DNA of 64,000 nt. Source: Cytophagales bacterium. GTDB taxonomy: Bacteria > Bacteroidota > Bacteroidia > Cytophagales > Spirosomataceae. The notes beneath the pieces were generated by a model that had not been told where the DNA came from, did not search any database, and saw only the letters and a program-made list of their open reading frames with translations. Below, piece by piece: positions 17,165 through 26,640 of this stretch (positions are counted from its first letter, which is position 1; every line of letters starts with the position of its first letter). The DNA is taken from assembly GCA_013298125.1 (NCBI GenBank), contig JAAFJP010000023.1, positions 1-64,000 of the forward strand. Direction: 5' to 3'. The position numbers were made by a program, and so were the translations under genes.

Positions 17165-18973
17165 CTAATATCCAATCGCTGTATCATCCGCTCTCACATC
17201 TGCCCCGCCCTCATACGTACCATCTGGCAATACCAAAATGCAATCCATTCTGCCAATCGTATTCTTCTGAGAATCAAGTTTATAGCCTTTCTCTCGCATT
17301 CTTTTTAGAGTCTGTTCTGTGAATCCACCTTCTTCAAAAGTTGTTCGGTCAGGCAACCATTGATGATGAAAGCGTAAAGCATCTACTGCCTGTTGCATAG
17401 TCATTCCGTGTTCGGCAACGTTCAAAAATACTTGAAAAACCGAAGTGATAATTGTTGAACCGCCTGGTGTTCCCAAAATCATTTTCAGCTTTCCATTTTC
17501 TTCTACAATCGTAGGAGTCATGGATGATAACATCCTTTTGTTGGGAGCAATGGCGTTGGCTTCGTTGCCAATCAAACCATAAGAGTTTGGCACGCCAGGT
17601 TTTACCGAAAAATCATCCATCTCATCATTCATTAAAAAACCTGCACCGTCCACTACGACTTTACTCCCGTAAGAATTATTCAGAGTGGTTGTAATAGAAA
17701 CGGCATTTCCTTCTTTATCGACAAAAGAGGAGTGTGTCGTTTCGATGCTTTCATGTCCGCCAATCGTTCCTGCCTTTACATTTCTGCTATCGGTGGCTTG
17801 TTCAAAAGTGAAAGTTTCCCAGCGTTTTTTTAGAAAATCTTGGCTCAGAAGCTCTTTTTGAGGGACTTTTACAAAATCGGGGTCGCCCAACCAAGTGGCA
17901 CGGTCTGCAAAAACTCTTCTTTCTGCCTCAATCATCACTTGCGTAGTCGAGTCGGTATGCCATCCCCAACGTTTGAGTGGATATGGCTCAACGTATTTCA
18001 ATAATTGGACCAAAGCAATACCACCACTCGAAGGCGGAGGCATTGAAATTACTTTCATATTTTTATAATTTTCAACAACGGGTTCACGCCAAGTTGCTTT
18101 ATAATTATCCAAATCTTTTTGGGTGATAATTCCTCCACCACGTTTCATCTCTGCCAAAAGAAGATTCGCCGTTTCACCTTCGTAAAATCCTTTTCTCCCT
18201 TGTTCTTGGATTCTACGAAGCACTTTTGCCAAATCTTTTTGAACTAATAATTCTCCTTCTTTCCACGTGAGCGTATCAGGTTTTACGAAGTATGATTTAT
18301 TGGGATTATATTTTACAAAATCAGCCTTTGTGCGATTCAAGCCTCTTGCTTCACGCATCGTCAATTTTACGCCATTTTCAGCTAAATCAATGGCAGGTTG
18401 TAAAATCTGTTGCCAAGTCAATTTTCCGAAGCGTTTATGAGCTTGTTCTAAACCATCAACCGAACCAGGCGTTCCGCTTGCAGTGTGTCCGTACCAACTC
18501 AATTGACCCGCTTTTACGTTTCCTTTTTCATCCAAGTACATATCTCGACTGGCATTTTCAGGAGCTTTTTCACGATAATCGAGGGTATATGATTTACCTT
18601 TTTTATCACGATAAACCAAAAATCCTCCACCACCAACATTTCCAGCGGCGGGATGAACAACTGCCAAAGCAAATTGCGTAGCCACGGCTGCATCAATGGC
18701 ATTGCCACCCATTTTCAGAATATCAACACCTACCTGTGAGGCGGCAGGGTGCGTTGCGGCAACCATCCCATTTTTACCATAAACGGATTCCTTTTTAGCA
18801 AAGAACGGCGTAGCCTTTGGGTCTTCGTTTGAAAACTGATAAAATCCAAGATTTTCTGAGGGCTTTGAGCTTATATTGGTTTGAGAAATCGGTTGCGTCG
18901 TTTTGCAGGAAATCGTAATGATTCCTATTCCAATCAACGAAAAGAGCGTATTTTTTGAAAATGAAATATACAT
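17165..18973 (-). CDS. ggt: Gamma-glutamyltransferase
   Basis: Cleaves glutathione and transfers gamma-glutamyl groups in the periplasm. The precursor is self-cleaved at the catalytic threonine in ETTHSSFVDKEGNAVS, about two thirds along. The start at 18973 gives a normal signal sequence ending IITISCK, a possible though imperfect lipobox. An upstream in-frame ATG at 19063 adds 30 residues that would spoil the signal peptide. The 602-residue length is typical. GGGGFLVY and PPPSSGGIALVQLL are family motifs. Confidence 0.93.
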   Translation of the reverse strand: MYISFSKNTLFSLIGIGIITISCKTTQPISQTNISSKPSENLGFYQFSNEDPKATPFFAKKESVYGKNGMVAATHPAASQVGVDILKMGGNAIDAAVATQFALAVVHPAAGNVGGGGFLVYRDKKGKSYTLDYREKAPENASRDMYLDEKGNVKAGQLSWYGHTASGTPGSVDGLEQAHKRFGKLTWQQILQPAIDLAENGVKLTMREARGLNRTKADFVKYNPNKSYFVKPDTLTWKEGELLVQKDLAKVLRRIQEQGRKGFYEGETANLLLAEMKRGGGIITQKDLDNYKATWREPVVENYKNMKVISMPPPSSGGIALVQLLKYVEPYPLKRWGWHTDSTTQVMIEAERRVFADRATWLGDPDFVKVPQKELLSQDFLKKRWETFTFEQATDSRNVKAGTIGGHESIETTHSSFVDKEGNAVSITTTLNNSYGSKVVVDGAGFLMNDEMDDFSVKPGVPNSYGLIGNEANAIAPNKRMLSSMTPTIVEENGKLKMILGTPGGSTIITSVFQVFLNVAEHGMTMQQAVDALRFHHQWLPDRTTFEEGGFTEQTLKRMREKGYKLDSQKNTIGRMDCILVLPDGTYEGGADVRADDTAIGY

Positions 18974-19047
18974 TTGATGAAGTTTTTTTATTCTAAACAA
19001 TGAAATATTGCCTCTGGATATTTCTCCCAAAAGTATTGTATTCGAGA

Positions 19048-19096
19048 AAAATATTAGTAACAATTAACCAATAACTAATAACCAATAACTAATCAC
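19048..19096. repeat. Short repeats (AACCAATAACTAAT)
   Basis: Several copies of ACCAATAACTAATA between ggt and pccB, of the same vocabulary as 24436-24581. Confidence 0.6.
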
Positions 19097-20649
19097 AAAG
19101 GAATATTCCCATGCTTTTTCCTCGGCATATTTACTACTTTATTTTCTAACATTTTAAAGGCTCTGATGAGTTTTTGGCGAGTCTCCGAAGGCATAATTAC
19201 TTCGTCAATATAGCCTCTGTGTGCTGCACGGTAGGGATTTGCGAATTTCTCGGTGTATTCGTCCACTTTTTCTTGGAGTTTTTCTTCGGGGTTTTCTGCC
19301 GAGGCAATTTCTCTTTTGAAAATAATTTCTGCCGCTCCTTTTGCTCCCATCACCGCAATTTCTGCCGATGTCCAAGCGTAGTTCATGTCGGCTCCGATGT
19401 GTTTTGAATTCATTACGTCATACGCACCTCCGTAGGCTTTGCGAGTGATGACGGTGATTCTTGGCACGGTTGCCTCACAGAAAGCGTACAATAATTTTGC
19501 TCCATGCGTAATGATGCCACCCCATTCTTGATTTGTGCCAGGCATAAACCCTGGAACGTCCTCCAAAACCAATAATGGCACATTGAAACAATCGCAAAAA
19601 CGCACAAAACGGGCAGCTTTTTGACTGGCGTGAATATCCAAAACGCCCGCCATGACGGCTGGTTGATTTGCCACAATGCCAATACTCCGACCACCCAAAC
19701 GAGCGAATCCTACTACAATATTCTCTGCAAAATTTTTATGTACTTCAAAGAAAGAATCAGCATCCGTGAGGGTATCAATCACTTCCTTGATGTCATAGGG
19801 CTGATTGGGATTTTCTGGAATGATGCTGTCCAAACTTTCTCTGATTTCGTTGCTTGGTTCGTAGGGCAAAAAGGGAGGTTGATCTTCGCAATTTTGAGGA
19901 ATGTATGACAATAATTTCTTAATGTCGTTGATGCAAGTAACCTCATTGGCACACGAAAAATGCGTTACGCCCGACTTGGTTGAGTGTGTAGAAGCACCGC
20001 CCAATTCTTCGGAAGTTACGACTTCGTGCGTTACGGTTTTGACCACATTTGGACCCGTTACGAACATATACGAGGTGTTTTCGACCATCATAATAAAGTC
20101 GGTGATGGCGGGAGAATATACCGCCCCACCCGCACAGGGTCCCATAATGGCAGATATTTGAGGAATTACGCCCGATGCCAAGGTGTTTTTATAGAAAATA
20201 TCGGCATAACCCGCCAAAGACATTACGCCCTCTTGGATTCTTGCTCCGCCAGAGTCGTTTAGACCGATTAAGGGAGCTCCATTTTTCATGGCTAAATCCA
20301 TGAGTTTACAGATTTTCTCGGCGTGGGTTTCGGATAATGCACCGCCAAAAACTGTAAAATCTTGGGCAAAAACATAAACCATTCTGCCGTGGATTGTTCC
20401 GTAGCCCGTGATGACTCCATCGCCCAAATAATATTCTTTATCCAACCCAAAATCTTTGCAACGGTGCATTACAAATTTGCCAATTTCCTCAAAACTGCCT
20501 TCGTCTAACAGTAGCGTTACACGCTCTCGGGCAGTTAATTTACCCTTTTTGTGTTGAGCCGCAATTCGATTTTCTCCTCCGCCAAGCAACGCTTCGGTAT
20601 TTTTCTTTTCTAAAATATTGAATTTATCTTGGTTGGTTTTTGTGTTCAT
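19093..20649 (-). CDS. pccB: Propionyl-CoA (acyl-CoA) carboxylase beta subunit
   Basis: Carboxyltransferase subunit that moves CO2 from biotin to propionyl-CoA, giving methylmalonyl-CoA. The 518 residues hold both carboxyltransferase halves. Motifs include [47 protein letters not shown] and [21 protein letters not shown]. Methylmalonyl-CoA mutase (43.5-47.4 kb) and a biotin carboxylase (63-64 kb) in this window would complete the route. Acetyl-CoA use cannot be excluded. Confidence 0.92.
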   Translation of the reverse strand: MNTKTNQDKFNILEKKNTEALLGGGENRIAAQHKKGKLTARERVTLLLDEGSFEEIGKFVMHRCKDFGLDKEYYLGDGVITGYGTIHGRMVYVFAQDFTVFGGALSETHAEKICKLMDLAMKNGAPLIGLNDSGGARIQEGVMSLAGYADIFYKNTLASGVIPQISAIMGPCAGGAVYSPAITDFIMMVENTSYMFVTGPNVVKTVTHEVVTSEELGGASTHSTKSGVTHFSCANEVTCINDIKKLLSYIPQNCEDQPPFLPYEPSNEIRESLDSIIPENPNQPYDIKEVIDTLTDADSFFEVHKNFAENIVVGFARLGGRSIGIVANQPAVMAGVLDIHASQKAARFVRFCDCFNVPLLVLEDVPGFMPGTNQEWGGIITHGAKLLYAFCEATVPRITVITRKAYGGAYDVMNSKHIGADMNYAWTSAEIAVMGAKGAAEIIFKREIASAENPEEKLQEKVDEYTEKFANPYRAAHRGYIDEVIMPSETRQKLIRAFKMLENKVVNMPRKKHGNIPL

Positions 20650-20722
20650 TTTTTGGGGTTGCTTGTTGAGGATTTGTTGATAGATTAAAGGATTGGAAGT
20701 TTATTAAAATGATGTTGAAGTT

Positions 20723-21772
20723 TTATTTTTCTTCTGTTTTTTCAAAAATATGTAAGACGTTTTTGTCATCTAAGATATACATAAAATTTCCTTGAAGCAC
20801 TGGATATTGACGAATCCCTGCACTTTTATAATGAGTGTACCAGTCTATTTTTTTAGTATGAAGATTTAAAAAAATTATAGACCAAGCATTATCTACAAAA
20901 CAAATATAATCATTATGAATAATGTGTCTATACATATAATGAGTTCCGAACTTATTAGAAATTGCTCTAAACTCTTCAATGTAGCTAATTTCCTCAATTA
21001 ATTCTCCTGTAAAAATATCTACAACCACTACCTTTAATGTCAAAGGGTGAAATTGTATCAAATGATTGCCATGAATCATCAACTCACCACCATAGTTTGA
21101 TTTCATCCATACCAACTCACCACTTTGAATATTGAAGGCAAAAGTTCTTGCTAAACTTGTAGAAAAAATCAATAGATTTTCATGGGAAATTAATTGTAAA
21201 TGAAGATTCTCTTGTTGTGGTTCAGGCGGAGCAAACCCTTTAATTACAGGATATTTTATTGGAAATTGTTCCTGCAATTTTGTAATATCCATTTCCCATA
21301 ATAACTCACCAGTATATAAGTCTCTAACTTTGACTTGATTAGAGTTTTTCCACTTACTACGATAAATAAAACAACTATCTTTAATAATTATCGATGTATA
21401 CCATATTTCTTCATCTGCAATTTTCCAAAGTATCGTATCATTTTGGATAATGTCTATGTAAATGCCATCAGAATTTACAGCTAATATTGTTCTTGATGGT
21501 AGAAAAACTGTCCCATTAAGAGTAAATGATAACTCTTTTTCTTTTGATAATAAATTATAATTATAGTATCCACTTTCCCGATAGCCGAAAGCAATGTTAT
21601 CAAAAATATTATAAACATATATCCCTTTTTCTAACTCTAAAACAATCTCATTATTTTGGTAAATTAATATAATAGAACTACCTGTACCATCACTTTTAGA
21701 AATAGGTACAAAATCTGCAAATTTTTGAATATCTGTTACTTTTCCTTGAAAATTCTCTAAAAATCTATACAT
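20723..21772 (-). CDS. Cytoplasmic PQQ-like beta-propeller protein
   Basis: A 349-residue protein with repeated blades containing xxGELLWE, SGELVWMKS and KKIDWYTH, the pattern of PQQ-like/WD-type propellers. It has no signal peptide, unlike most bacterial PQQ-fold enzymes, and no catalytic residues are visible. It is AT-rich and lies beside nuclease genes and repeats, so it may be accessory. An immunity or scaffold role is possible but unsupported. Confidence 0.7.
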   Translation of the reverse strand: MYRFLENFQGKVTDIQKFADFVPISKSDGTGSSIILIYQNNEIVLELEKGIYVYNIFDNIAFGYRESGYYNYNLLSKEKELSFTLNGTVFLPSRTILAVNSDGIYIDIIQNDTILWKIADEEIWYTSIIIKDSCFIYRSKWKNSNQVKVRDLYTGELLWEMDITKLQEQFPIKYPVIKGFAPPEPQQENLHLQLISHENLLIFSTSLARTFAFNIQSGELVWMKSNYGGELMIHGNHLIQFHPLTLKVVVVDIFTGELIEEISYIEEFRAISNKFGTHYMYRHIIHNDYICFVDNAWSIIFLNLHTKKIDWYTHYKSAGIRQYPVLQGNFMYILDDKNVLHIFEKTEEK

Positions 21773-21871
21773 ATCCTAAAATAATATTAAAGAGTTTTGT
21801 TGTTATTTGCTCTCACTATTTATTCTGTTGTTGTGTAAAATGAATTATACCTAAATAAACGTGCTTTCAAC

Positions 21872-21968
21872 AAAAATACCCACATTCTCCTTAAAAACCA
21901 ACAAAGCCAAGCTTACCTATTTTGTTTAGGTAAACTTGGCTTTGTTAATTAGTTAATTATTTGGTTTT
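21872..21968. repeat. Direct repeat copy A with terminator hairpin
   Basis: About 97 bp, nearly identical to 22156-22255, beginning AAATACCCACATTCTCC. Its core (21900-21947) is a strong hairpin, AACAAAGCCAAGCTTACCTA / TAGGTAAACTTGGCTTTGTT, with a T-run on the minus strand. Confidence 0.85.
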
Positions 21969-22031
21969 AGAGGCTTGCTAAATTTTTATGATTCAATTTT
22001 TGCTTTGTCATAAATTCAACAATTTTATCAT
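21967..22031 (-). pseudogene. Truncated tail of a nuclease-fragment paralogue
   Basis: The frame encodes IVEFMTKQKLNHKNLASL and stop, similar to the end of the gene at 22253-22438 (VEFVKNVKQKLTLDN). It is followed by the same terminator repeat. It is cut off upstream by the REP-like element at 22033. Confidence 0.5.
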
Positions 22032-22032
22032 C

Positions 22033-22143
22033 GTGCTTTGTCATTGCGAGGCACGAAGCAATCTGTTGGATTGATGAAAAGGTGTTTGAAAGTCTTTGCT
22101 CGTAAGCTGGCAGATTGCTTCGTACCTCGCAATGACAAAGCTC
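22033..22143. repeat. REP-like inverted repeat (TTTGTCATTGCGAGG)
   Basis: Arms GCTTTGTCATTGCGAGG..CGAAGCAATCTG and CAGATTGCTTCG..CCTCGCAATGACAAAGC, with a ~45-bp centre. This repeat type is widespread in Bacteroidota and other phyla (general knowledge). Confidence 0.9.
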
Positions 22144-22155
22144 GTTAGTATTCTA

Positions 22156-22255
22156 AAAAAATACCCACATTCTCCTTAAAAACCAACAAAGCCAAGTTTG
22201 CCTATTTTGTGTAGGTAAACTTGGCTTTGTTAATGGGGTAATTATTTGGTTTTTA
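22156..22255. repeat. Direct repeat copy B with terminator hairpin
   Basis: Second copy, 284 bp from copy A. Its hairpin (22185-22231) terminates the gene at 22253-22438 on the minus strand. Confidence 0.85.
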
Positions 22256-22438
22256 ATTGTCCAAAGTTAGTTTTTGCTTTACATTTTTAACAAATTCCAC
22301 AGAAACACCTGCCATATCAGCAATTTGTTCAAGTGTAAAATTGAGTTTTTTCAAGAGATTGGAAACTATATTCTCTTGTCCTTGAATGTAGAGATAATCG
22401 TTCTCTGCATCAATATATTTTGCCATATTTTGTATCAT
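22253..22438 (-). CDS. Small protein resembling the C-terminal tail of Rpn-family nucleases
   Basis: A 61-residue protein whose segment GQENIVSNLLKKLNFTLEQ, then IADMAGVSVEFVKNVKQKL, resembles the end of the Rpn-type nuclease at 39051-39887 (GILTDEQIATALNITIEQV). It is either a remnant of such a transposase-like nuclease or a stand-alone HTH-like tail. It lies 24 bp downstream of the YhcG-like gene. Confidence 0.5.
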   Translation of the reverse strand: MIQNMAKYIDAENDYLYIQGQENIVSNLLKKLNFTLEQIADMAGVSVEFVKNVKQKLTLDN

Positions 22439-22462
22439 ATTAATATCCCAAATGTTATCTAC

Positions 22463-23599
22463 CTATCGTTTTACCTCATTTTCAATAAACTCCTCAAGTG
22501 TCTTTTTACTGGGTAATTCTAATAAATACTTACTTACAAACAGTTTTTCTTCCATTCCTGCCAGAGCGTACTCAACCATTTTTTCGCCTTTTTCAGTACA
22601 TAACAATATGCCTATTGTTACATTATCATCGTCTTGTTTTATTTGGTCGTTAAAACACGCTACGTAGCTATTGAGTTGAGAAAGATGTTCGTGTTTAAAT
22701 TTATCAACTTTCAATTCTATCAGTATATGACATTTCAGAATACGATGATAGAAAACTAAATCCACAAAATAGTATTCATTATCAATCAATAAGCGTTTTT
22801 GTCGTGCTTCAAAACAAAATCCATTTCCTAATTCAAGGATAAATTTTGTTAAATGGTTCATCAATGCTTCTTCTAATTCGTTTTCTTCAATTAGGTTTCC
22901 ATTGGGTAAGTCCAAAAAATCAAATATGTAAATTGATTTAACTGCATTCTTTGTGTTTTCTGGATTAATTCTACTTTCTAACTCTCGGAACGCTAACGTA
23001 TTATTTTGTGATAATCCCACTCTCTCATATGCCAAAGTAGCAATTTGACGTTTTAATTCTTCTACTGATAAGGTACTTTTTATTACCAATAATTCGTAGA
23101 ATCGTCTTTTTAATGAGTCCTTAATTTTGATTATTTCAACAAAATGAGTGTATGAAATACTACTGAAAATTTGTTTAAAATAATTAATATCTAACTGATT
23201 ATCAGTATTTTGAATATCTAAAATTTCATTATTTTTCAATTCGGGGGTTATCAACCCCCGAATTGAAGGCATTAAAGACCGATTTGTTGCAATTTGATAG
23301 ATTAAAAACTCACTAATGTGATTCTGCAATCCAATGTATGTTTTATAAAATGTTCTAAAATTTCTTAATTCTCTTTCATTAATCTTTGATAAGTTTTTCG
23401 ATTTTAAATCTTTTGCTAATAATGATAACAATTTCGTTCCATATTTGGCTCTATCTTCCCCATTCTGTTCAAATTCAATAATATGATAACCAATTAGCCA
23501 ATTTCGTAGAGTAAGATGAACATTAACAGCTTTAATTGCACTTTTTTGAAGCGAATTATGAGTATCTAAAATTTTAGTTGTGAGTAAATCAAAAGTCAT
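22463..23599 (-). CDS. YhcG/DUF1016-type PD-(D/E)XK nuclease
   Basis: A 378-residue protein with the DUF1016 N-terminal region (LRNWLIGYHIIEFEQNG, KINERELRNFRTFY) and a C-terminal PD-(D/E)XK fold with Asp280 and Glu295-x-Lys297 (FVDLVFYHR, ILIELK). Members often accompany restriction-modification or mobile DNA; the true target is unknown. Residues about 111-121 are encoded by a perfect palindrome. Confidence 0.88.
   Translation of the reverse strand: MTFDLLTTKILDTHNSLQKSAIKAVNVHLTLRNWLIGYHIIEFEQNGEDRAKYGTKLLSLLAKDLKSKNLSKINERELRNFRTFYKTYIGLQNHISEFLIYQIATNRSLMPSIRGLITPELKNNEILDIQNTDNQLDINYFKQIFSSISYTHFVEIIKIKDSLKRRFYELLVIKSTLSVEELKRQIATLAYERVGLSQNNTLAFRELESRINPENTKNAVKSIYIFDFLDLPNGNLIEENELEEALMNHLTKFILELGNGFCFEARQKRLLIDNEYYFVDLVFYHRILKCHILIELKVDKFKHEHLSQLNSYVACFNDQIKQDDDNVTIGILLCTEKGEKMVEYALAGMEEKLFVSKYLLELPSKKTLEEFIENEVKR
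23235..23267. repeat. Palindrome inside the YhcG-like coding sequence
   Basis: 15-bp arms around GGGGGTT-atc-AACCCCC, in frame within the linker between the two domains. Confidence 0.85.
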
Positions 23600-23649
23600 T
23601 AAATTAAATGTTTTGGATTATAATTATTTAAAAATAAGTGCATTACATC

Positions 23650-24435
23650 TCACACCTTCAACAAATAATCCTTCAATTTCCCTTCCAAATCATTCACCGA
23701 TAAATTCCTAAAAATCCCTCCGTGACTAACGAAAGATATTTCTCCTTTTTCTTCTGACACTACAATAATAGCGGCATCGGTTTGTTCGCTCATGCCAAAA
23801 GCTGCACGGTGTCTGAAACCCAAAGTAGGCGAAATTGTACCACTTTCTGAAACGGGCAACATACATCTCGCCGCCGCTAAACGTCCATCTCTGATGATTA
23901 CTGCCCCATCGTGGAGGGGAGTATGTTTATCGAAGATGCTCAAAATCAGGCGTTTAGAAACTTCTGCATCAATCACATCACCCGAATCAATAAACTTTTT
24001 GAGGTCGTCTTCATTTTCAATTACGATTAATGCCCCTGTGCGAGTTGTTGCCATCGTCTTAGTAGCTTCCAAAACCGATTGAAGCGAAGAGACATTTTCC
24101 TTGGTGGATTTTGGAGTATAAAATTTCTTAAAAAAAGCATTCTCACGTAAGGAAGTAGAACGCCCCAAGAGCATCAAAAAACGCCTAATTTCTTGTTGGA
24201 AAATTATCAATAACGCCAATACGCCCACGTTCATAAACTGTCCCAAAATGGCTGATAACAATTCCATTCCCAAGGCTTTGGCAACTAAATAAACGACATA
24301 AATGAGGATATAGCCAAAGAAAACTTTATTGGCTATACTCCCCTGAATCAGTTTATAGACCTGATACAACAAAAAAGCGACAAGAATTATGTCTAAAATA
24401 TCAATCCAATCTATGGTTAAAAATCCTATTTGCAT
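23650..24435 (-). CDS. cdaA: Diadenylate cyclase
   Basis: Membrane-bound enzyme making c-di-AMP from two ATP. Three hydrophobic helices occupy about residues 10-85. The DAC domain follows, with the metal-binding DGA at 176-178 (TPLHDGAVII) and RHR at 208-210 (LGFRHRAAFG). The 261-residue length is standard for CdaA. No CdaR-like partner lies beside it. Confidence 0.95.
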   Translation of the reverse strand: MQIGFLTIDWIDILDIILVAFLLYQVYKLIQGSIANKVFFGYILIYVVYLVAKALGMELLSAILGQFMNVGVLALLIIFQQEIRRFLMLLGRSTSLRENAFFKKFYTPKSTKENVSSLQSVLEATKTMATTRTGALIVIENEDDLKKFIDSGDVIDAEVSKRLILSIFDKHTPLHDGAVIIRDGRLAAARCMLPVSESGTISPTLGFRHRAAFGMSEQTDAAIIVVSEEKGEISFVSHGGIFRNLSVNDLEGKLKDYLLKV

Positions 24436-24581
24436 GGTTGGTTATTGGTTACTGGGGAATTGGTTTATTGGTTATTGGTTACTGGGGAATTGGTTATTCG
24501 GGAATCGGTAAATTGGTTACTGATGGTAAATACTCTAATAACCAGTTTACCAATTCTCCAATTAACCAGTTAACCAATTCC
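24436..24581. repeat. Inverted and direct repeats (TTGGTTATTGGTTACTGG)
   Basis: Multiple GGTTATTGGTTACTGGGGAA words face TAACCAGTTTACCAATTC words. It fills the gap between the M23 peptidase and cdaA genes and reaches into the peptidase 3' end. Confidence 0.8.
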
Positions 24582-25224
24582 CATCAAGACATATCTTCGC
24601 ATATTCATCTTTCTTAGAAGGTTCACAAACGCCTGGGAAGTCTCCTTTTTTACCCATCATATCCGTAATTACTTGAAAATGAAGATGTGGTGACCAATTT
24701 CCGTTGATGGGGTAATTGCCAAATTCTGCAATTTTCTCACCCGCTTCGATGTTTTTCCCTTCGTAAAGCCCTTCGAGACATTCTAAATTTAGATGTCCGT
24801 AGAGCGTATAAAATGTTTCGCCTTCTAAAATATGTTCCAAAATAATCGTTGGTCCATAGTCTCCGATATTGTCATTATTAGCAAAACTGTGAACCTTTCC
24901 ATGTATGGGTGCATACACAGGCGTACCCGCTTTTGCCCAAACATCCACACCCAAATGAATGGAACGAGGTTCGGCTGATTGTTGAAAATGTTGCGTAGTT
25001 CGATAAATATAGCGATTTTCTAAATAACCTCCAACCGCACAAACGGCATTAGCTTCTTTAATTTTTCGAGAAATGTATTCATCCATCACCTCCACATTCA
25101 ATAAATCTAAGGAATGAAGATTAGTATTATTTTCAGTTAAGTCAATATGGAGGACAGTATCTTTCTGAAAATCGAAAGGTACGATTGGGTGGAATTTGTG
25201 GGATTTTAATAAGTCTATAATCAT
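24562..25224 (-). CDS. M23-family metallopeptidase
   Basis: A 220-residue LytM-like zinc peptidase domain protein: HLGVDVWAKAGTPVYAP supplies the first His and Asp, and LYGHL and HLHFQV the other ligands. No signal peptide is visible, so either it acts inside the cell or export is atypical. An upstream GTG at 25239 lies in the neighbouring repeat and is not used here. Cleavage of peptidoglycan cross-links is the family role. Confidence 0.85.
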   Translation of the reverse strand: MIIDLLKSHKFHPIVPFDFQKDTVLHIDLTENNTNLHSLDLLNVEVMDEYISRKIKEANAVCAVGGYLENRYIYRTTQHFQQSAEPRSIHLGVDVWAKAGTPVYAPIHGKVHSFANNDNIGDYGPTIILEHILEGETFYTLYGHLNLECLEGLYEGKNIEAGEKIAEFGNYPINGNWSPHLHFQVITDMMGKKGDFPGVCEPSKKDEYAKICLDGNWLTG

Positions 25225-25235
25225 AGTATTGATTA

Positions 25236-25380
25236 GCACGCAGATGACGCTGATGCTTTCAGCAACGCAGATTTTCGCAGATTTTTACTCTGAATTATTT
25301 AATAAAAGTGATTTACATAAAATCCTTTGAAAAAATCTGCGAAAATCTGCGTTGCGAAGCATCAGCGTCATCTGCGTGCC
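25236..25380. repeat. Long inverted repeat (GCACGCAGATGACGCTGATG)
   Basis: Nearly perfect arms of about 50 bp (GCACGCAGATGACGCTGATG at the left; CATCAGCGTCATCTGCGTGC at the right) around a ~40-bp centre. It fills the gap between the radical SAM and peptidase genes. Confidence 0.92.
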
Positions 25381-25384
25381 ATAA

Positions 25385-26407
25385 TTAAGCCCAAACCTGC
25401 GTTCCCTCCGTGCAGTTTTTGCACATCTCAATTTCTGAACGAGAACGAATGAGCGTTTTTCTGAATTTTTGATAACTTTCTCCAAACCATAAGTCCTTGA
25501 AAGTCTGGGTTTTCATGTCTCCTAAGCGGTAATGAGCATCTTTATCGAAACAACATGGTACAACCAATCCATCCCAAGTTATGACACAAGAATGCCACAT
25601 TTTCCAACAATGATTTACTAATTTATTTTTGATTATATAACTTCCATCACGTTGTTTGGTATATCGAGAATACTCATCAATCGTAGGAATTAAGTCAGAC
25701 CCTTGCTCATAATCATAGATTTGGGCTGTTTTTAGTCCAACTTCATCAACGCCCAATTCCTTAGCCAACTCATGCACCTCCGCAATTTGATGCTGATTGG
25801 GTTTTACGACCAAAAACTGAAAAACGATGTGTGGTGTGGAGGATTTTAATTCTTTTTTCCACTTCACAATATTGCGAGTACCTTCGATAACTTTCTCTAA
25901 TTTCCCCCCAATTCTGTATTGTTCGTAGGTTTCTTGCGTTGTTCCATCAATCGAAATTATCAATCTATCTAAGCCAGATTCAACAGTTTTCTTGGCATTT
26001 GCTTCGGTCAAATAATGAGCATTAGTAGAAGTAGCGGTGTAAATGCCTTTTTGAGATGCGTAACCTACTAAGTCCAAAAATTGAGGATGCAAATACGGTT
26101 CGCCTTGAAAATAGAAAATTAGATATAACAAAGTATCGGCTAATTCATCAATCGTTCTCTTGAATAAATCACCTTCCAACATACCTGTCGGGCGGGTGAA
26201 AGACCGTAAGCCACTTGGACATTCGGGGCAACGGAGATTACAAGAAGTGGTAGGTTCAAAAGAAATACTGAAAGGTAATCCCCACTGCGTGGGTCGATTG
26301 GTAATCTTAGAATTATAAAAACCAGAAACCACCTTTAAACCATTCCAAATACGTTTTGGTGTGAGTTTAGAGACAAAGTTTAGTCCATCTTTGAAGTTTC
26401 CGTTCAT
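25385..26407 (-). CDS. Radical SAM/SPASM domain protein
   Basis: A 340-residue iron-sulfur enzyme with the radical SAM cluster motif C56-x3-C60-x2-C63 (SCNLRCPEC). A C-terminal SPASM-like cysteine set follows (CWKMWHSC, VPCCFD, MCKNC). Such proteins modify peptides or small molecules; the substrate is unknown, and no precursor peptide lies beside it. It is probably monocistronic. Confidence 0.9.
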   Translation of the reverse strand: MNGNFKDGLNFVSKLTPKRIWNGLKVVSGFYNSKITNRPTQWGLPFSISFEPTTSCNLRCPECPSGLRSFTRPTGMLEGDLFKRTIDELADTLLYLIFYFQGEPYLHPQFLDLVGYASQKGIYTATSTNAHYLTEANAKKTVESGLDRLIISIDGTTQETYEQYRIGGKLEKVIEGTRNIVKWKKELKSSTPHIVFQFLVVKPNQHQIAEVHELAKELGVDEVGLKTAQIYDYEQGSDLIPTIDEYSRYTKQRDGSYIIKNKLVNHCWKMWHSCVITWDGLVVPCCFDKDAHYRLGDMKTQTFKDLWFGESYQKFRKTLIRSRSEIEMCKNCTEGTQVWA

Positions 26408-26560
26408 GTAAATCGTTTTGAAAATATAACTGCAAGATAGCTTTAAACGCTTGGAATGGCAAATTAGGGAGGAGAAAATGGATAATTTGAGAGCAAAATT
26501 AAATCATTACAGACTATTGCAAATATTTCAATAAAAAATAGTAAATTTCATTTGAACAAT

Positions 26561-26620
26561 GCCACCAAGACTCAAAGTTTCCAAGAAATTTTAAACTTCG
26601 TGCCTTGGTGTCTTAGTGGC
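26561..26620. repeat. Inverted repeat (GCCACCAAGACTCAAAG)
   Basis: Arms GCCACCAAGACTCAAAG and CTTCGTGCCTTGGTGTCTTAGTGGC, upstream of the oxidoreductase gene. It would lie at or near its 5' leader. Confidence 0.8.
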
Positions 26621-26640
26621 AAATCTAAAATCACAAACCC

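Noticed and set aside
18268-18285. parS-like CCACGTGAG sequence within ggt
   Set aside because: Only about half of the 16 consensus positions match and it is inside coding sequence.
25285-25485. 66-codon frame over the CGCAGATGACGC repeat
   Set aside because: It is composed of repeat sequence and the antisense/alternative frame of the radical SAM gene.
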